From contig JAAUSY010000012.1 of NCBI GenBank assembly GCA_012032475.1, forward strand, positions 1-44,518: a stretch of DNA of 44,518 bases, read 5' to 3'. Within the stretch, counting starts at the first letter, position 1. Each line of letters opens with the position of its first letter. Below, piece by piece: positions 8,827 through 16,764 of this stretch. The translations under genes and the position numbers were made by a program. The notes below the pieces were generated by a model that ran no database searches, was not told where the DNA came from, and saw only the letters and a list, made by a program, of their open reading frames with translations. This stretch comes from Chloroflexaceae bacterium (GTDB taxonomy: Bacteria > Chloroflexota > Chloroflexia > Chloroflexales > Chloroflexaceae).

Positions 8827-10149
8827 ATGGCTCAACCACCATCAGAAGTCCAGACCGAACCACGTTCGGTCATCGGTCAGGTAAATGGAAATGGAAACGG
8901 AGGCGGCATGCCTGGGGTTCTGGTCCATGGAGGAACCCCCCACCTGGTCGGGGGCCCTCACCAGTCCAATGGGGTCGGAGTCCCTGCCGGGCCGCGCTCC
9001 CGTATCTCCAGGCGGGTTCGGGCGATGCCGGCGTCCGGCATCCGCCGCTTCTTCGACATCGCCGCCACCATGACAGACGTCATCTCGCTTGGCGTCGGCG
9101 AGCCGGATTTCATCACCCCTGAACCTATCCGCCTGGCCGGCCAGCGCTCCGTGGATGTCACCACCCGGTATACCTCAAATTCGGGGATGCTCGAACTGCG
9201 GGAAGCGATTGCGGACCATCTGGAAAACCTCTACGGAGTTCGCTACGACCCCGTCAAGGAAATCCTCATCACCGTCGGAGTGAGCGAGGGAATGCAAATT
9301 GCGGCGCTGACCCTGCTCAATCCGGGCGACGAAGTCATCGTTCCTGAGCCTTGTTTTGTCGCCTACCCCGCGGCGGTCATGATGGCCGACGCCACGCCGG
9401 TGCTGGTCCCAACCCATGCGGATAATTCGTTCCAGGTCACAGGGGATGAGATTGAGGCGGCAATTACCCCCGCGACCCGGGCCATTCTGATTGGATACCC
9501 CAACAACCCGACCGGCGCGGTGATGAGCCGCGAACGGATGCTTGATGTTGCGCGGATTGCCGAAAGGTATGACCTGATGGTCATGTCAGACGAAATCTAT
9601 GACCGCCTGGTCTACGGGGTCGAACACACCTGCTTTGCGGCGCTGCCTGGGATGCAGGAGCGAACCGTGCTGATGGGTGGGTTCTCCAAGTCCTATGCGA
9701 TGACCGGGTGGCGGCTTGGCTGGATTGCGGCCCCGGCGGACTGCATCGAGGCGATGACGCGGGTCCACCAGTATGCCATCATGTCTGCGCCGACGATGAG
9801 CCAGTATGCCGCTCTGGAGGCGCTGCGCATTGGCGAAGAATATGTCCGGTCCATGCACGCGGAATATGACCGCCGCCGCCGCGTCATTGTGGATGGGTTC
9901 AACACCATTGGGTTGCCCACCTTCGAACCCAGGGGCGCGTTCTATACCTTCCCACAGGTCTCGCACCTGGGACTGAGCAGCGAAGATTTTGCCGAACGGC
10001 TGCTGCACGAAGAACACGTTGCCGTCGTTCCAGGCGACCCGTTCGGGCCAAGCGGGGTGGGCTACATCCGTGCGTGCTACGCCACTTCGATGGAGAAAAT
10101 TGAGCAGGCATTGGAGCACATTGAGCGCTTTGTGCGCCGCATCGCGTAA
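8827..10149 (+). CDS. Class I/II PLP-dependent aminotransferase (aspartate aminotransferase family)
   Basis: A fold-type I aminotransferase that moves an amino group from an amino acid to a 2-oxoacid. ATG 8827 is chosen over the upstream in-frame start at 8740 because AAGGAGG lies just before it. The enzyme proper begins at about residue 60 with RISRRVRAMPASGIRRFFD, then SLGVGEPDF (substrate loop), YTSNSGMLELREAI, GYPNNPTGAV, SDEIYDRLVY and the PLP lysine K288 in GGFSKSYAMTGWRLGW. The family resembles AspC/PatA-type enzymes; the donor cannot be fixed from sequence. Residues 1-60 are an odd low-complexity Gly/Asn/Pro-rich extension (GNGNGGG...) not typical of the family. The gene ends in a strong terminator, and the locus to the right is convergent. 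Confidence 0.9.
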   Translation: MAQPPSEVQTEPRSVIGQVNGNGNGGGMPGVLVHGGTPHLVGGPHQSNGVGVPAGPRSRISRRVRAMPASGIRRFFDIAATMTDVISLGVGEPDFITPEPIRLAGQRSVDVTTRYTSNSGMLELREAIADHLENLYGVRYDPVKEILITVGVSEGMQIAALTLLNPGDEVIVPEPCFVAYPAAVMMADATPVLVPTHADNSFQVTGDEIEAAITPATRAILIGYPNNPTGAVMSRERMLDVARIAERYDLMVMSDEIYDRLVYGVEHTCFAALPGMQERTVLMGGFSKSYAMTGWRLGWIAAPADCIEAMTRVHQYAIMSAPTMSQYAALEALRIGEEYVRSMHAEYDRRRRVIVDGFNTIGLPTFEPRGAFYTFPQVSHLGLSSEDFAERLLHEEHVAVVPGDPFGPSGVGYIRACYATSMEKIEQALEHIERFVRRIA

Positions 10150-10189
10150 TATTCCGCAGATTCCGCCAGAACCGGGAACCGAACACCGG

Positions 10190-10218
10190 CAGTCAGCAGC
10201 GTGGCTGACTGTTTTTTT
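10190..10218 (+). terminator. Rho-independent terminator after the aminotransferase
   Basis: CAGTCAGC (10190-10197) pairs perfectly with GCTGACTG (10204-10211) around a 6-base loop and is followed by seven Ts. It sits 41 bp after the stop codon and 12 bp before the end of the convergent gene. Confidence 0.88.
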
Positions 10219-10229
10219 GTGTCCCCACC

Positions 10230-11201
10230 TCACGTCTCGCGCTCCACCACGCCAATTGGCGTCATCAGGAAGGGCCAGGTCGTGGCCTTGTTGCCCACCG
10301 CGCCCTGAAACTCCGTGGCGAAATAAAACGCCCGCCAGAAGTTGGTCGAGCGCAGGTCCGCCCCTTTCAGGTTGGCGTGCGAGAGATTGGCCTTGCTCAG
10401 GTTGGCGTGGCGCAGGTCGGCCTGGCTCAGGTCGGCGTAGCTCAGGTTCGTTTCGCTCAAGTCGGCATAGCGCAAGTCTGCCCCGCTAAAGCAGGCGTGG
10501 CTGAGGTCTTTGCCCTGAAAGTTCAGCGCGATTTCCACCGCATCGTGCCATTCGTTCCCGGCTTCTCCATCGCGGACCAGCACGAGCCGCGACAACCCCC
10601 GCCACACCTTTGCCAGCCGCAGCCGCCCACCATCGGTGTTCCGCGTCACCACGACCAGCGGCCCGTTGCGCCTGGGCAACTGGCAACCATCCAGTTCTGC
10701 CGCCAGGTCTTTCCGGAGGCGCTCCTCATTGGCCCCAATGCGGTGGTCCGCTACCCGCAGCTCGGCGCTGCCGGCCGCCTTTTGCTCGCGCAGGTGGGCA
10801 ACCAGATCGGGCGAGACGAGAAAGCCCACCCCGTGCGGGTCATGGTCCGACCGGATGGCCTGGTCTACCAGCACATCCAACCCCCCGCGCAGGGCGTGGG
10901 CCGCAATGGCCCGCAGGGTGGGTTCGTCGGCAGAAACGCCCGCACCAACCATCGAATTGGACACCCGGCGGCGCTGATAGTCGCGGCTCTTCTCCACCTT
11001 GAGGCCCGTGACCAGCAGCACCAGCTTTTCATTCGACCGTTCCAGGCCAACGGAAAAGACTTCGTGCTCCACCAGGTCATACATTTTCAGCGTCTTGAGC
11101 ACCGCGGGTTCCTGCCGCTTCTGGCCCGTGTGGTCAACCCGGACCCAACTGTAGCCATGCTCTGGCCCGACCCCGCAACTTCGGATATACCACTCCACCA
11201 C
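10230..11201 (-). CDS. Pentapeptide-repeat protein with unrecognised N-terminal domain, third gene of a GTPase unit
   Basis: A 323-residue protein. Residues about 235-300 are tandem pentapeptides of the A(D/N)LSx type (ADLRYADLSETNLSYADLSQ and onwards), a right-handed square helix usually used for protein binding or DNA mimicry. Residues 1-230 are not recognised; they start EWYIRSCGVGPEHGYSWV and contain a charged central part (VTGLKVEKSRDYQRRRV). The start is a GTG at 11201 or the next GTG at 11198; GGAGG lies 3 or 6 bp upstream, which favours the second. Only 10 bp separate it from the upstream GTPase, so it belongs to that operon. Its N-terminal region occupies the place of a GTPase-associated partner (GAP1-like) in known GTPase conflict systems, but I could not establish that homology. 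Confidence 0.75.
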   Translation of the reverse strand: MVEWYIRSCGVGPEHGYSWVRVDHTGQKRQEPAVLKTLKMYDLVEHEVFSVGLERSNEKLVLLVTGLKVEKSRDYQRRRVSNSMVGAGVSADEPTLRAIAAHALRGGLDVLVDQAIRSDHDPHGVGFLVSPDLVAHLREQKAAGSAELRVADHRIGANEERLRKDLAAELDGCQLPRRNGPLVVVTRNTDGGRLRLAKVWRGLSRLVLVRDGEAGNEWHDAVEIALNFQGKDLSHACFSGADLRYADLSETNLSYADLSQADLRHANLSKANLSHANLKGADLRSTNFWRAFYFATEFQGAVGNKATTWPFLMTPIGVVERET

Positions 11202-11211
11202 AAACCTCCAA

Positions 11212-12192
11212 TTACTGATGGTCCAGGCTCAATAATTCCCGCCCCTGCACCACTTCAAAGCCCTGCGATTCCTTGCACCCCCTGGCAAACTCCTCAATGG
11301 CTTCGCGGAGATAGTGCCCCACCCCGAACCATTCGCGCAGGAAATCGAAGAGCAGCCACCGCCCGAAGCGCCGGTAGTGCATACTGAGCAGGAAGCGCAG
11401 CAGGTAGCGCAGTGGCTGGTCACTGTCCTTCGGGCTGTAGACCGAGTCGTAGCGCACCTTGCGAAAGAAGAAATGCGGCTCGCGGTTGCGCACCTCGATG
11501 CGCGAAAAAATGACGCTGCCCACCGTCTGCACCGGCGTGATGACCACTGCGACCTTTTCTTTCAGCACCCCGGAGGCCAGGAAGTTCAACAACGAGCGGT
11601 ATTCCTTTTTAATCGTCTCCTGAAGTTCGGCGGCTGCCTGCTCATGGGAAAGGTATTTTTCGCACTTGACCGGCGCGAGCAATACCATCCGCGGTTCGTA
11701 CACCCCCTGGTAGGCCCGCTTGAACAGGTCGGTCACCTGCTGCGTGCGGTTGATTTTCTCGTTCCAGCGGCGGTTTTCCTCCATCAGAGCCGCGGCGTCT
11801 ATCGCCACGAGCACCACCCTGGACTCGCGCAGCAGGTTCAACACCTGGAGCTTTTCCTCCGGCGTGGCGTCAGCGTCAATCCATTCCCCCAGGTAGTCTA
11901 CAAACTGGAGCGACAGCGATGGTCTTCGGCCCGACTGGCCGATGTCAAACTGAAACAAACGTTTCTGGGCTGTCTTCAGAATGCCCTGCCCCGCGGTGGC
12001 TTCGAAATCTTCCAGCAGGCTCTTGAGTTCGGCCAGTCGGTCGCTCAGGATGGCCGAGCTTTCCAGGTCGGGGGTTAGCTGAAGGTTGGTCACCCCGACC
12101 GTGGCGTTGAACTGTTCGTACATCGAGGTGAGCAAACTGGTTTTGCCCACGCCACTCCCGCCGAGCATGGTAATCTGCACCGTTGCGGTCAT
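11212..12192 (-). CDS. GTPase, second of a double-GTPase unit (DO-GTPase-like)
   Basis: A 326-residue P-loop protein. ATG 12192 is chosen although the frame stays open far upstream, because it overlaps the stop of the upstream gene as ATGA and the P-loop begins right after it. Visible are the Walker A GGSGVGKT at residues 11-18, the G3 motif DYLG at 99-102 (LQFVDYLGEW) and a possible degenerate G4 in LLAPVKCEKYL. The C-terminal third is unassigned (FFFRKVRYDSVYS ... LLRFLLSMHYRRFGRWLLFD). The opening VQITMLGGSGVGKTSLL recalls the Pfam double-GTPase families, which pair two GTPases in conflict operons. That assignment is from memory and needs a profile search. Stop-start coupling implies matched amounts of this protein and the larger GTPase. 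Confidence 0.8.
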   Translation of the reverse strand: MTATVQITMLGGSGVGKTSLLTSMYEQFNATVGVTNLQLTPDLESSAILSDRLAELKSLLEDFEATAGQGILKTAQKRLFQFDIGQSGRRPSLSLQFVDYLGEWIDADATPEEKLQVLNLLRESRVVLVAIDAAALMEENRRWNEKINRTQQVTDLFKRAYQGVYEPRMVLLAPVKCEKYLSHEQAAAELQETIKKEYRSLLNFLASGVLKEKVAVVITPVQTVGSVIFSRIEVRNREPHFFFRKVRYDSVYSPKDSDQPLRYLLRFLLSMHYRRFGRWLLFDFLREWFGVGHYLREAIEEFARGCKESQGFEVVQGRELLSLDHQ

Positions 12193-14498
12193 ACGCCCTC
12201 TTCCCCTCCCCTGAGAAACTGAAACCGGTCGGGCCGGCTGGCTTCGTCCACCCGCTGAATCGCCTCCTGCCACTGCCGCCGCACCATCGAGCTTTCGCCA
12301 AACTTCTGAAATTCCGAGGCCCAGATTTCGCCGCGGACCTCGTAGTAGAAGCGCTCCCATCCTTCTCTGGCTCCCTCGGCGCGGAGCACCTGGTCGGTAA
12401 ATTCCTCGGCAATGGCAAAAGCTGCCTCGTTTGGCTCGGATAGCCAGTTGGTCAGCGCCAGCCGCACCTTGTAGAGCGTCTCGTGGTAGAGCGAGCACAG
12501 GCATTCCAGCACTTCGTAGGCAGAGGGGTGGCTCGAGAGGGCCAGGCTCGTCAGGTCCGGGGTGAGTTCATCAAGGGTGCGGCGAATGCGATACTGGATG
12601 AACCCCCGGTAGGACAACTCGAATGTGGCGAGGGTTTCGAACGATGCGCAAAACAGCGGGTATTCCTGCAACATCTGGTCAACCATGGCCCGCAGAAAGT
12701 CCACCCCCCTGGATGGGGTCAGTGTTCCCATTCGCCCCTGCTGCACCAGCACCGCGGCAACCTGCTCCTTCACCTCGTCGGTCGAGAGGCGCAGCCCTTC
12801 ATCCAGCGCCAGAAAGTGGCGCGTCAGGTGGGTGCGGAGTTCGTGCAGGTATTCCTGGTAGGCCATCTCATACGACCCGAATCGGTCTCGGCGTATTTCA
12901 ATCGCTTCGATGGAAGGCAAGACGGTGTCGGTCCGGCAAACTTCGAGGGCCCGTTCGACGTGCGCCTCAAAAACGGGGTTCTCGCGGGTACGCTGACCGT
13001 CGAGTTCTTTGAGCAGACGCTCCAACCCGCCGGTCAGGTCATCCCACACGCCCCTGAAGAGGCGCTGGAAGAGCGGAAACTCGCTCGCCGCCGAGGGGAC
13101 ACTTCCCAATGCCTGGCGGGCCTTCTCAAGCTCGGCATGGGTGTCCTGCTGGAGGCTCAGCAGGCGGTCCTGGCACGACCGGGCATAGCGATAGTCCAGC
13201 GCGGTCATGTGGGAGGCCAGGTAGGAAAGCACGCGGTCCAGCACTGTGTGCTGCACCTCCTGGGGGTTGGCGCAGTCGGCAACCAGGCAGTCTATCACCT
13301 CCATATGCCCCTCGGAAGTCAGGGTGTCCTGGAGGTCGCGGCAGTTCTTCAGATTGTCACCGTTGTTCGACAGCGCACTGGTGCGGTTGAGCACCAGAAA
13401 TGACCACTGGTCGAGCGGGAGGTCTGGCAGGGCCGCACGGGCCAGGTCATAGAGCTGCACGTCCACATCCGACCACTGGTCGCCGGCGGCTCTGGGCATC
13501 CGCACCAGGAGGATGATGTCTACCTCATGCCCCAGGGTGGCAATCAGCCGTTCCTGGTCGCCGATGCCGGTATCGCCCAGACCGGGCAGGTCAATCATGG
13601 CAATTTTCCCCACGTCTTCCTGGGGGAAGGAGCAGACGACCTTCACCTCGCGCACCGCAAAGTGCGTGACGTTCGTGCGCTGACCGTCTGGCGTGTCCTG
13701 GGCAACGTAGTTCCGTATCTCCTGGGGGGAGATGCGGCGAGGCGAAGGAGCTGACAGCAGGCGGTAATACTGGTCAAGGGTGTTGCGGTATCGGCGCAGA
13801 TGTTCGTACTTTGCCTGCGGCTCCGCATATCCGGTGGAGAGGTTAGCCGCCAGCGCGGGCAAGGGCTTGCCGGCAAATTCATCGAGGCGGTCCGGGGGCT
13901 GTCCCAGGCGAAGCTGGTAGTAGTAGGGCGCAATCACCTCATCGAGAAACCCCCGCATGGTATAGAACCAGACTTCGGCATAGGGAGCCACGCCAGGGTT
14001 GTGGGAGATGGTGCTCCGAACGCCGGTGCAGTGCTGGCGGTCGCCATCGGGAATTTCGGTCGAGGTCAAGCCGCTCAGGCTCTGCAACAGCCGGCTCTTC
14101 CCCTGACGCGCCCGCCCGATAACTCCGATGTGCAGGGTGTCGCGGGCAAAGCGGTGGCTGAGCCGGTCCAGGTTTTCCAGTTCCGTGGTCAACTTGTATT
14201 GAAGGGCCGCGAGGTCAATGTCACGAAGCCGCGCGCTCATGCCCTCCTCGCCCATCTGGACCATCCGGTCGCGCTGTTGTTCCAGTGCTGTGAGCATCTC
14301 GGAAAGGTGCAGAAGATGATATTGCACTTGCTCGATGTCCCTGGCAAGCGGTTGGCGGCTTTCAATAATCCTGGCAATCTGGTCGCTCCGGCTGACCGCT
14401 GGTTCGTCGCTGGGCCGTGGCAGGCGAGACGCTAGCGCTCCTTCGCGGGGGGGCTTTGCCCCGCCTTGCCCGGCCACCGGTGGTCCATCAGTATTCAT
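12189..14498 (-). CDS. Large dynamin-like GTPase, first gene of the unit
   Basis: A 769-residue protein starting at ATG 14498. The frame is open further upstream, but that part codes for an unlikely peptide and lies in the divergent promoter region. Residues about 40-115 are helical and probably coiled coil (LHLSEMLTALEQQRDRMVQM). The G domain follows: P-loop GRARQGKS at 128-135, DLPGLGDTG (G3, D303) and LVLNRTSA as a weak G4. The G1-G3 gap of about 170 residues is long and contains a conserved-looking insertion (EVWFYTMRGFLDEVIAPYYYQLRLG). The C-terminal 350 residues are predicted helical. Dynamin-like and GIMAP-like GTPases of bacteria act in membrane remodelling and in antiphage or conflict systems. 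Its stop overlaps the start of the second GTPase. Confidence 0.8.
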   Translation of the reverse strand: MNTDGPPVAGQGGAKPPREGALASRLPRPSDEPAVSRSDQIARIIESRQPLARDIEQVQYHLLHLSEMLTALEQQRDRMVQMGEEGMSARLRDIDLAALQYKLTTELENLDRLSHRFARDTLHIGVIGRARQGKSRLLQSLSGLTSTEIPDGDRQHCTGVRSTISHNPGVAPYAEVWFYTMRGFLDEVIAPYYYQLRLGQPPDRLDEFAGKPLPALAANLSTGYAEPQAKYEHLRRYRNTLDQYYRLLSAPSPRRISPQEIRNYVAQDTPDGQRTNVTHFAVREVKVVCSFPQEDVGKIAMIDLPGLGDTGIGDQERLIATLGHEVDIILLVRMPRAAGDQWSDVDVQLYDLARAALPDLPLDQWSFLVLNRTSALSNNGDNLKNCRDLQDTLTSEGHMEVIDCLVADCANPQEVQHTVLDRVLSYLASHMTALDYRYARSCQDRLLSLQQDTHAELEKARQALGSVPSAASEFPLFQRLFRGVWDDLTGGLERLLKELDGQRTRENPVFEAHVERALEVCRTDTVLPSIEAIEIRRDRFGSYEMAYQEYLHELRTHLTRHFLALDEGLRLSTDEVKEQVAAVLVQQGRMGTLTPSRGVDFLRAMVDQMLQEYPLFCASFETLATFELSYRGFIQYRIRRTLDELTPDLTSLALSSHPSAYEVLECLCSLYHETLYKVRLALTNWLSEPNEAAFAIAEEFTDQVLRAEGAREGWERFYYEVRGEIWASEFQKFGESSMVRRQWQEAIQRVDEASRPDRFQFLRGGEEGV

Positions 14499-14815
14499 GA
14501 GTCCGTTTCTCTTACTTCCTATCTCATCGCCTGTGATACCAGTGACGGGTGATGCGGTGACGCATAACAGGCGGCTGCAAAGCGGCAGAACAGCCCTCAG
14601 CGCGAACGTCATCCCCCGGTATTTGATGTGAGTCAGGACCGAACAGGACGGCAAATGCCTCCATGCATGATAGAACAGGTCGCAGAGAAACACAAGGCGC
14701 TCGTGGGATGGGTCATTCGCACTGCGGTCGCTCCCGGTTGCTCATGACTGAAAAACCTCCGACATCTGGTACAATAGGAAAAGGAAGAAGTCGTATTTCA
14801 GAATCGGGGGATAGT
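14499..14815. other. Divergent control region of the GTPase unit and the coiled-coil nuclease-like gene
   Basis: 317 bp without a convincing gene. It holds an extended -10 element for the rightward gene (14767-14775). For the leftward GTPase unit there is a weak TGGTATCAC box reading on the minus strand near 14540 and an AGGAAG about 18 bp before its ATG. Nothing else was recognised. Confidence 0.5.
14767..14775 (+). promoter_or_regulatory. Extended -10 element upstream of the PD-(D/E)XK-like gene
   Basis: TGGTACAAT lies 40 bp before the ATG at 14816. No convincing -35 is seen at 17 bp, as expected for an extended -10 promoter. Confidence 0.45.
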
Positions 14816-15499
14816 ATGACGACGGCTCCTCTCGGTGCACGCGTGCGACGATTGGAAGACCTGGTGGCCGACATGGTGAACAGCGTCGCGGCCATGTCGC
14901 GCCGGGTTGACCTTCTTACTGAGAATATGGATCGCCTGTCACGCGAGGCCCGCGAAGAAATGCGCGAGTTTCGAGCGGAGATGCGTGAATCGCACGAGCG
15001 CTTCTCCCAGGAAATGCGCGAATTCAAAGACAACGCCGAGCGCGAAGACCGGAAACTGCGTCAGCATCTTGCAGAGGTGTCGGACCGGGTGGGAACGCTG
15101 GCCGAAGACTTGATTGCCCCCAGTATTCCAGGTATTCTGAAACAAGTGGTCGGATGCCCGGACCCTCCGATCCTGTCCGGCGTCCGGGTGAAGTGCCAGA
15201 GCGGAGGCCGGTTCCAGGAATACGATGTTCTGGTGGTCTGTGGAGAATATGTCCTGATCAACGAGACGAAGAGTCGCATGCGAACGACCGATATCCCGGC
15301 CTTTGTCGAGGTGTTGCGCAATGCCCGCGAGTTTTTGCCAGAATACGCCGACAAACGGATGATTGGGTCCCTGGCCGGCCTCTATCTTGACCAATCCATG
15401 GTGACCTACGGGGAACGCGAGGGTCTGCTTATGCTCGGCATCGTGGGAGGTTTGGTCGAGGTGCTCAATCGTCCGGGCTTTCTGCCGGCGGTATTCTGA
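14816..15499 (+). CDS. Coiled-coil protein with PD-(D/E)XK nuclease-like domain (DUF3782-like)
   Basis: A 227-residue protein. ATG 14816 follows GGGGGA and was preferred to earlier in-frame starts. Residues about 5-110 form a long charged coiled coil (RREAREEMREFRAEMRESHERF-type heptads). The C-terminal domain shows a restriction-endonuclease-like core, with D137 in QEYDVLVV and E150-T-K152 in LINETKSRM, the D...ExK signature of the PD-(D/E)XK fold. Proteins of this build (DUF3782 and relatives) are common in archaea, cyanobacteria and Chloroflexota; their cellular role is not established. It is divergent from the GTPase unit and may be its effector, which is inference from position only. An inactive nuclease fold is also possible. 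Confidence 0.75.
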   Translation: MTTAPLGARVRRLEDLVADMVNSVAAMSRRVDLLTENMDRLSREAREEMREFRAEMRESHERFSQEMREFKDNAEREDRKLRQHLAEVSDRVGTLAEDLIAPSIPGILKQVVGCPDPPILSGVRVKCQSGGRFQEYDVLVVCGEYVLINETKSRMRTTDIPAFVEVLRNAREFLPEYADKRMIGSLAGLYLDQSMVTYGEREGLLMLGIVGGLVEVLNRPGFLPAVF

Positions 15500-15744
15500 C
15501 CACTTTATAACAAAGCAGAGATCCATTGTTCTGTCTCTATCTATATGGTGATAAGCCCCATGGTATCGTCCACCGGTTAACTTCTGACCCGCAAGAGACG
15601 ACTGAGGGCATTGTGACAGCGAGCCGACAGGAACGGCGCAACCCGGATCCGGTCGGGTGAGCGTCCAACAAGACCAGTCCCGTCACGTACGGTGCGATCA
15701 ATCCCACGGGCATCAGGCAGGTCGCCTTGCCACCATGGCAAACG

Positions 15745-16601
15745 TCATCGGAACCTGTCCGCGGACTCCGGCCTCAGCGAAGGAAAACCGTTCCAGTAGG
15801 ATTCGGGATATTCGCCAAAATGCTCCACCACCAGGCCCGCCCGCCGAAGCACCTGAAAGACCGTTGCCAGCGGCCACAACCGCTCATACACCAGGGCCGG
15901 AGCCGCTGGCAAGGCGACGGAAGGGGACGCAAGCGGCTGCCCCTCGCCGGATGGCAACCACCCGGCGCTCTGTGCTGCTTCGCTGTGGGCAAAATAGTCC
16001 ACCCCGGACGCTTCCCAGGTCTCCGCATCGGGGTTGAACAACCAGGCGACCGGGTGGTCATCGAACAGATGCAGAATGGCACCGGGCTTCAGCAAGCGAA
16101 ACACCACCTCCGCCCACCGCTCAAGGTCGTGCAGCCAGCACAGCGCCCCCCGCCCGGTGTAGACCAGGTCGGCACAGGTATGCAACTCCGGCGGAATATC
16201 CAGGACATCGCCCCGATACCACACCGCGGGGCCCCAAGGGCCGCACTCATGCGCCGGGCATTGGCAATATGCACATCGGAGATATCTATGCCGATGACCT
16301 GCCCGACCCCCTCGTTCCAGAGCGAGAGCGTATCCTCCCCCGATGCACACTGGAGGTGAACAGCAGTACCACACCACGCCCGCAGGTCGCCCAGGTTTTC
16401 GCGCTCAATGGGGTGCAGCGTGCTCCCCCCGTTCCGCAACCGCGCCATGGTTTCGTCCAGCCGGCGGGTATACCAGGCCGCTCCGATGTTCCAGCCGGCG
16501 CGGTTGGCTTCGTGCCGGGCCCGCACTTCCTGCCAGTCCTTCGCCGGTAAGCAGGCCCGAAACCGCGCTCCCAGGGAAAACGTGTGATCTTGTTCTTTCA
16601 T
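15745..16601 (-). CDS. Class I SAM-dependent methyltransferase, frameshifted
   Basis: The N-terminal part (from ATG 16601) has motif I-like HLQCASGEDTLSLW and the motif II region VIGIDISDVHIANARR, which bind S-adenosylmethionine. The frame is then lost near 16228-16235 in a GGGGCCCC run. The neighbouring frame supplies the rest of the domain (WYRGDVLDIPPELHTCADLV, LLKPGAILHLFDDHP, VLRRAGLVVEHFGEYPESYW) down to a stop at 15745. Adding one base there gives a single protein of about 285 residues, a normal length. The substrate is unknown. Two short reading frames should not be taken as separate genes. A near-consensus -10 lies only 11 bp before the ATG, suggesting a very short mRNA leader. Confidence 0.82.
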
Positions 16602-16612
16602 CCTGGGACCCC

Positions 16613-16621
16613 ATTATACCA
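16613..16621 (-). promoter_or_regulatory. Extended -10 element for the methyltransferase
   Basis: The minus strand reads TGGTATAAT, ending 11 bp before the ATG at 16601. The expected start of transcription is about 5 nt before the start codon, so the mRNA would be nearly leaderless. Confidence 0.6.
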
Positions 16622-16711
16622 GTTTCGGGGGCGCGATGGGAGGAGCACCAGCGGGGATACCCGGCCCGCACGGAGCCGTTCGGGTGGTTGCTCCTGCTCT
16701 TCGAGATTTGG

Positions 16712-16720
16712 TAGTAGAAT
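16712..16720 (+). promoter_or_regulatory. Candidate -10 element for the giant kinase gene
   Basis: TAGTAGAAT lies 44 bp before the chosen ATG at 16765. TTGCTC occurs upstream but at 21 bp spacing, so the -35 is uncertain. Confidence 0.4.
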
Positions 16721-16764
16721 AGACGCAGGAGATTCAATCTTCGCTGGTGGGGAGAAGGAAACCT

